16,406 nt of DNA from positions 1-16,406 of the forward strand of contig JAUXDO010000014.1 of the NCBI GenBank assembly GCA_030618315.1. The letters are read 5' to 3'. The position numbers were made by a program, and so were the translations under genes. Below, piece by piece: positions 13,294 through 16,406 of the stretch (the stretch's first letter is position 1; every line of letters begins with the position of its first letter). The notes beneath the pieces were generated by a model. That model saw only the letters and a program-made list of their open reading frames with translations. It was not told where the DNA came from and did no database searches. This DNA comes from Candidatus Peregrinibacteria bacterium (lineage in GTDB: Bacteria > Patescibacteriota > Gracilibacteria > UM-FILTER-43-11).

Positions 13294-13494
13294 ATGATTA
13301 CAAGTTTTCTATTCGCAACATTATTAATAATATTTTCAATCGGCGTACTGATTGCATTGGATTCTCTAACAAACTTCGGTGCAAATATTATTAAATCAAT
13401 TCTAAGATTCACAAGAAGGTCAAAAATACTAACAGAATATGTTCTTCGGGCTTATATTCGTTACCGAAAAACTATTAACAAACAAATTGTTTAA
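13294..13494 (+). CDS. Small basic membrane protein under a LexA-box-like promoter
   Basis: Unrecognised 66-residue protein. One hydrophobic helix (about 4-22) is followed by an amphipathic, strongly basic region (SILRFTRRSKILTEY, then RAYIRYRKTINK). The start at 13294 is chosen because an in-frame ATG at 13267 lies inside the -10 element. The operator-like sites in its promoter and lexA downstream suggest DNA-damage control. Small single-helix membrane proteins under LexA are known in several bacteria as division inhibitors (YneA, SidA, DidA types); the similarity here is in size, topology and context, not sequence. It could instead be a damage-induced toxin-like or unrelated protein. Confidence 0.7.
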   Translation: MITSFLFATLLIIFSIGVLIALDSLTNFGANIIKSILRFTRRSKILTEYVLRAYIRYRKTINKQIV

Positions 13495-13529
13495 ATAAAC
13501 AATAATTCGTAATTTTTAATTAAATCTTA

Positions 13530-13610
13530 ATGATAGCAAGCACACTTTTAGCGGCATTCGTAATAACCACGACTTTAGGATTCTTTTTTATTACAAAAAT
13601 AATAACTTGA
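13530..13610 (+). CDS. Possible 26-residue membrane peptide
   Basis: ATG to TGA frame of 26 codons that is almost wholly hydrophobic (a LLAAFVITTTLGFFFI core) and ends KIIT. It lies 35 bp after the 66-residue protein. Its stop is inside the left 27-bp inverted repeat. There is no Shine-Dalgarno, so this is tentative; size and composition resemble other single-helix micro-proteins. Confidence 0.35.
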   Translation: MIASTLLAAFVITTTLGFFFITKIIT

Positions 13611-13633
13611 TTAGCGATTTAAGATTAGCGATT
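13607..13633 (+). repeat. Left 27-bp inverted repeat flanking the S23 gene
   Basis: Perfect 27-bp match, in inverse orientation, to 14027-14053. Built of AGCGATT units. It overlaps the stop codon of the preceding micro-ORF and ends 30 bp before the S23 start codon. Confidence 0.9.
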
Positions 13634-13663
13634 AACGATTTTAGATTTATATTTTGAATTAAA

Positions 13664-14035
13664 ATGAACAAACATGAACTTCAAGAGAGACTAATAAAAT
13701 TTGCAATACAAACATTAAATATCGCAGATAGTCTGTATAAAACATATGCCGGAATACATTTATCTAAACAAATAACAAGGTCAGGAACATCCCCAGCACT
13801 TAATTATGCAGAAGCAATAGGTGCTGAATCACAAAAGGACTTCATTCATAAGATGAAAATCGTTCTAAAAGAATTAAGAGAAACATATATTTGTTCAAAA
13901 ATAATAAAATTAAAACCATTAATAAATAATATATCCAAAGTCGAGTCATATATGACAGAATGTAATGAATTAATATCGATTTTCGTAGCAAGCATTAATA
14001 CTGCTTCAAAAAAATCGCTAATCAAAAATCGCTAA
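13664..14035 (+). CDS. Four-helix-bundle protein (S23 / 23S rRNA IVS family)
   Basis: Family first known from intervening sequences inside 23S rRNA genes; free-standing copies are common in many phyla and their role is unknown. The 123 residues are almost all helical. Family signatures are QITRSGTSPALNYAEA (36-51), KDFIHKMKIVLKELRE (58-73) and ECNELISIFVASINTA (99-114). The last residues (KKSLIKNR) and the TAA stop are encoded by the right repeat block, so the normal C-terminus probably ends near residue 114. The gene is enclosed by 27-bp perfect inverted repeats (13607-13633, 14027-14053), the same topology as a gene in the loop of an RNA hairpin. lexA follows after 24 bp. Confidence 0.93.
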   Translation: MNKHELQERLIKFAIQTLNIADSLYKTYAGIHLSKQITRSGTSPALNYAEAIGAESQKDFIHKMKIVLKELRETYICSKIIKLKPLINNISKVESYMTECNELISIFVASINTASKKSLIKNR

Positions 14036-14053
14036 TCTTAAATCGCTAATCAA
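14027..14053 (-). repeat. Right 27-bp inverted repeat flanking the S23 gene
   Basis: Perfect inverse of 13607-13633. It overlaps the last codons and stop of the S23 gene and ends 6 bp before the lexA ATG; an additional AATCGCTAATC copy precedes it (14013-14023). Confidence 0.9.
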
Positions 14054-14059
14054 AATAAT

Positions 14060-14638
14060 ATGATAGATACAATAAAAGAAAAACTCTCCAGAATAAGAGC
14101 TTTCTACAAACAAAACAAAATAATGCCGACATACGACGAATTATGTCTGATTTTTGGCTTTAAATCCAAAAACGCGGCATTTAAACTAGTAAATAAACTT
14201 GTCGACGATGGTTTTGTTGAAAAAATGGACAAAGGAAGGCTGAAACCCGGTCCAAACCTACTTGGCTTACCAATGTTTAACAGCGTTCAGGCTGGTCTGC
14301 CTACTGCTGAAGAAGAAACACTTATCGACCATGTAGACCTAAACGACTATCTTATTCCAAGACCGGATAAGACAGTACTTATAAACGTCCGAGGTGACAG
14401 CATGATTGATGCTGGCATACATGAAGGTGATCAGGTGATTGTTGAAGTAGGAAGCCGTGTAAACGTCGGCGATATAACTGTGGCAATTGTAGACGGCGAT
14501 TATACAGTTAAATATTTTGATAAAACAAAGGACGGAAAAATAATACTTCAGCCAGGTAATCCAAATTATCAACCTGTCATTCCGCAAAATGAATTAAAGA
14601 TATTCGGAAAGGTTATTGGGGTTGTGCGAAAGATGTAA
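14060..14638 (+). CDS. lexA: LexA repressor (S24 family)
   Basis: SOS repressor that self-cleaves when RecA filaments form on damaged DNA. N-terminal winged helix about 1-65, with recognition region FGFKSKNAAFKLVNKL (32-47), close to the E. coli-type GFRSPNAA. The cleavage site is A78-G79 in SVQAGLP. The catalytic Ser is S114 in RGDSM and the Lys is K151 in YTVKYF. Length 192 is a little under the usual 200. All residues for self-cleavage are present. It begins 6 bp after a 27-bp repeat and lacks a visible private promoter or operator, so expression may come from the promoter at 13240 with its operator-like pair, which would give the usual autoregulation. Confidence 0.97.
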   Translation: MIDTIKEKLSRIRAFYKQNKIMPTYDELCLIFGFKSKNAAFKLVNKLVDDGFVEKMDKGRLKPGPNLLGLPMFNSVQAGLPTAEEETLIDHVDLNDYLIPRPDKTVLINVRGDSMIDAGIHEGDQVIVEVGSRVNVGDITVAIVDGDYTVKYFDKTKDGKIILQPGNPNYQPVIPQNELKIFGKVIGVVRKM

Positions 14639-14704
14639 TTTATATTAAAAAAATAAAATTAGGCTAACTGTATTAAATTGAATTTGTAGTATTAATTGAA
14701 TTTT

Positions 14705-15283
14705 ATGAGCAAAAAAAAATCCAAAGATATTATTCCAATAGAACGTATTGAGCGCTCGATTTATGTCATTCGTGGCCAAAAAATTATTTTAGATCAGGAT
14801 TTGGCAGTTCTTTATGGAGTTGAAACTAAAAATCTTAATAAGGCGGTCAATCGAAATAAAGAACGCTTTCCTGAAGATTTTGCTTTCAGGCTAAGTAAAG
14901 ATGAGTGGGATTCTTTGAGGTTCCAAATTGGAACCTCAAACTCAAATTCTTTGAGGGCACAATCTGTGACCTCAAACATAGGAAGAGGTGGTAGGCGTTA
15001 TTTGCCATTCGTTTTCACAGAACATGGCGTATTGATGGTAGCCAATATCTTGAAAAACAAACGAGCAATTACAGTAAGTATCGAAATCATGCGCACCTTT
15101 ATCAGATTACGTAATTTTCTAAGCTTACAAAAAAATCTTACAAAGGAACTGTACGAAATGAAAGATTACATGCTTAAAAACACTCATAAAAACGATCGTG
15201 AATTCCTCCGTATATGGCGAGCAATTGAAAAATTAACCGACAAGCCGAAAGAACAACGAAAAATAGGCTATAATTTAAACTAA
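14705..15283 (+). CDS. ORF6N domain protein
   Basis: ORF6N proteins are DNA-associated, phage-related antirepressor-like proteins, widely spread on bacterial chromosomes. From ATG 14705 there are 192 residues. The ORF6N core is residues 10-115: ERSIYVIRGQKIILDQDLA (16-34), LYGVETKNLNKAVNRN (36-51), FPEDFAFRLS (55-64) and GGRRYLPFVFTEHGVLM (95-111). A helical C-terminal region follows (120-192). Residues 70-91 are an inserted-looking double unit (SLRFQIGTSNSN, SLRAQSVTSNIG) encoded by two palindromes. A TTG at 14696 would add three residues and is less likely. It lies between lexA (66 bp before) and recQ (31 bp after) and may share their transcript. Confidence 0.9.
   Translation: MSKKKSKDIIPIERIERSIYVIRGQKIILDQDLAVLYGVETKNLNKAVNRNKERFPEDFAFRLSKDEWDSLRFQIGTSNSNSLRAQSVTSNIGRGGRRYLPFVFTEHGVLMVANILKNKRAITVSIEIMRTFIRLRNFLSLQKNLTKELYEMKDYMLKNTHKNDREFLRIWRAIEKLTDKPKEQRKIGYNLN
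14914..14976. repeat. Two tandem 27-bp palindromes inside the ORF6N gene
   Basis: 14914-14940 is a perfect palindrome with 13-bp arms (TTTGAGGTTCCAA) around one base. 14950-14976 has the same ends (TTTGAGG/CCTCAAA) with inner CACA/TGTG. They start exactly 36 bp (12 codons) apart and code for a doubled 12-residue unit, so the reading frame is kept. Confidence 0.9.
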
Positions 15284-15314
15284 TATTTTTTTAACTATAA
15301 ACTTTAATCATAAC

Positions 15315-16406
15315 ATGAATAATATAAAGGAACTTTTAAACAGATTTTTTGGGTTTGATGAATTTCGTCCGTTACAAAGTGAAATAATCTCCGATGTAAT
15401 CGCAAATAAAGATTCACTGGTAATAATGCCTACGGGTGGTGGTAAGTCTTTGTGTTATCAACTGCCAGCAGTGTATTTTAAAGGACTGACATTGGTTGTA
15501 TCACCGCTGATTTCACTAATGAAAGACCAGGTGGATGCTTTGAATTTAAATGGAATAAAATCAGCCTACATAAACTCTTCTCTATATCACATCGAAATTG
15601 AGAAAATAAAGGTAGAAGCTAAATTGGGCAATATCAGGGTGCTATATGTTGCACCGGAAAGGCTGGCTCAACCATATTTTCAGGATTTTTTAAAAAAGAT
15701 TGATATAAGTCTTATTGCAATAGATGAAGCCCACTGTATTTCGGAATGGGGACATGATTTTAGACCAACTTACAGAAATCTAAAAAAATTAAGATCGGAC
15801 TTTCCAAATATCCCAATTATTGCGTTAACAGCTACTGCGACAAAAAAAGTACAAGAGGATATTGTAAAACAATTAAATCTTAGAGATCCAAAAATATATG
15901 TAGACAGCTTTGACAGAAAAAATCTATCGTTCACGATTCTAAAAAAACGGGACGTATTTCAAAAAATAACTCATTATCTGAATAAATACAAAAATGAGTC
16001 ATCAATAATCTACTGTTTTTCAAGAAAAGACACTGAGAAACTTGCGGACCAGTTAAACAATAATGGATATAACGCACTTCCATATCATGCAGGGTTAAAT
16101 CGAGAAATAAGAAAAGAAACTCAGGACAAGTTCATTAAGGACGAAATTCAGATTATTACTGCAACAATCGCATTTGGGATGGGGATAGATAAATCAAACG
16201 TGCGTTTGATTATTCACAACACCTTTCCAAAATCCATGGAGGGATATTATCAGGAAGTCGGGCGTTCAGGGCGCGATGGACTGCCTGCTGAATGTGTAAT
16301 GCTATATGGATACCATGACAAAAGAAAACATGAATATTTTATTGAACAGATCGAAGATCCGATTATTAAAAGGGGCAGAGAAATAAAATTGGAGGAAATG
16401 ATTGAT
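15315..16406 (+). CDS. recQ: RecQ-family ATP-dependent DNA helicase, 3' part beyond the window
   Basis: SF2 helicase that unwinds DNA 3' to 5' in recombination and repair. The first 364 residues are present and the frame is open at the window edge. Motifs in order: FDEFRPLQSEII (14-25, motif 0), PTGGGKSLCYQLP (39-51, Walker A), SPLISLMKDQV (63-73), DEAHCISEWGHDFRP (137-151, motif II with aromatic loop), LTATATKKV (171-179), IIYCFSRKDTEKLA (231-244), ATIAFGMGIDK (283-293) and QEVGRSGRDG (313-322, motif VI). The zinc-binding and winged-helix parts begin at the edge; any HRDC domain cannot be seen. It lies 31 bp after the ORF6N gene, with lexA just upstream, in keeping with a repair cluster. Confidence 0.97.
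   Translation, partial: MNNIKELLNRFFGFDEFRPLQSEIISDVIANKDSLVIMPTGGGKSLCYQLPAVYFKGLTLVVSPLISLMKDQVDALNLNGIKSAYINSSLYHIEIEKIKVEAKLGNIRVLYVAPERLAQPYFQDFLKKIDISLIAIDEAHCISEWGHDFRPTYRNLKKLRSDFPNIPIIALTATATKKVQEDIVKQLNLRDPKIYVDSFDRKNLSFTILKKRDVFQKITHYLNKYKNESSIIYCFSRKDTEKLADQLNNNGYNALPYHAGLNREIRKETQDKFIKDEIQIITATIAFGMGIDKSNVRLIIHNTFPKSMEGYYQEVGRSGRDGLPAECVMLYGYHDKRKHEYFIEQIEDPIIKRGREIKLEEMID

Noticed and set aside
14036..14059. An operator directly before lexA
   Set aside because: Only AATCGCTAATC repeat sequence is present; neither GAAC-N4-GTTC nor CTGT-N8-ACAG occurs there. The nearest candidate is in the promoter at 13240-13268.
14696..14704. TTG start for the ORF6N protein
   Set aside because: An ATG three codons later is a better start, and the ORF6N core is not affected.
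1..16406. CRISPR array, insertion sequence with transposase, or recoded UGA
   Set aside because: Repeats here are palindromic and not regularly spaced with unique spacers; no transposase or integrase motif was read; UGA ends several normal-length genes, so the standard code applies.

Overview
The window looks like a chromosomal segment of an uncultured, streamlined bacterium of the Candidate Phyla Radiation (Patescibacteria, Parcubacteria-like). This is an inference. It rests on low G+C, short intergenic gaps filled with small palindromic repeats, mostly missing Shine-Dalgarno sequences, a threonyl-tRNA synthetase without its TGS domain, a bacterial Elp3, and several small unknown membrane proteins. 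UGA is used as a stop (GT2 gene, several short ORFs), so the recoded SR1/Gracilibacteria lineages are unlikely.

Layout, left to right. 1-1200: tRNA-Leu(CAA), a SanA/YdcF-like DUF218 membrane protein and a 151-bp nested palindrome. 1231-4310: a promoter-driven 404-aa protein with four repeats, convergent with thrS across a bidirectional terminator. 4378-8020: an envelope block with a small membrane protein, a membrane-embedded GT2 glycosyltransferase, an internally deleted pdxS remnant and a WecA/TagO/MraY-family phosphosugar transferase, closed by a perfect terminator. 8036-8487 (minus): two overlapping tiny membrane peptides with strong Shine-Dalgarno sequences, promoter, dyad and terminator. 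8583-11300: elp3, convergent with a polytopic membrane protein. 11343-12621 (minus): gmk, a GIY-YIG protein, tRNA-Gln(CTG) and a wrecked tRNA copy, followed by palindromes. 12622-13239: no convincing gene but a strong promoter and RNA-like structure. 13219-16406: a cluster headed by a promoter carrying two copies of a GAAC-N4-GTTC-like site, then two small membrane peptides, a four-helix-bundle (S23) protein, lexA, an ORF6N protein and recQ, which runs off the window.

Working together: the GT2 enzyme and the polyprenyl-phosphate sugar-phosphate transferase plausibly act in lipid-linked glycan synthesis for the cell surface. ThrS, Elp3 and the tRNA genes serve translation, and gmk serves nucleotide supply. 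The right end is a DNA-damage module: LexA, RecQ and a small membrane protein whose promoter carries LexA-box-like sites, a candidate SOS division checkpoint. A striking trait is the abundance of short repeats (AGCGATTA, AAATTACAAATTTT, CCCGCTAAGCGGG types). They abut stop codons, sit inside elp3 and tRNA-like sequence, and flank the S23 gene as 27-bp perfect inverted copies.
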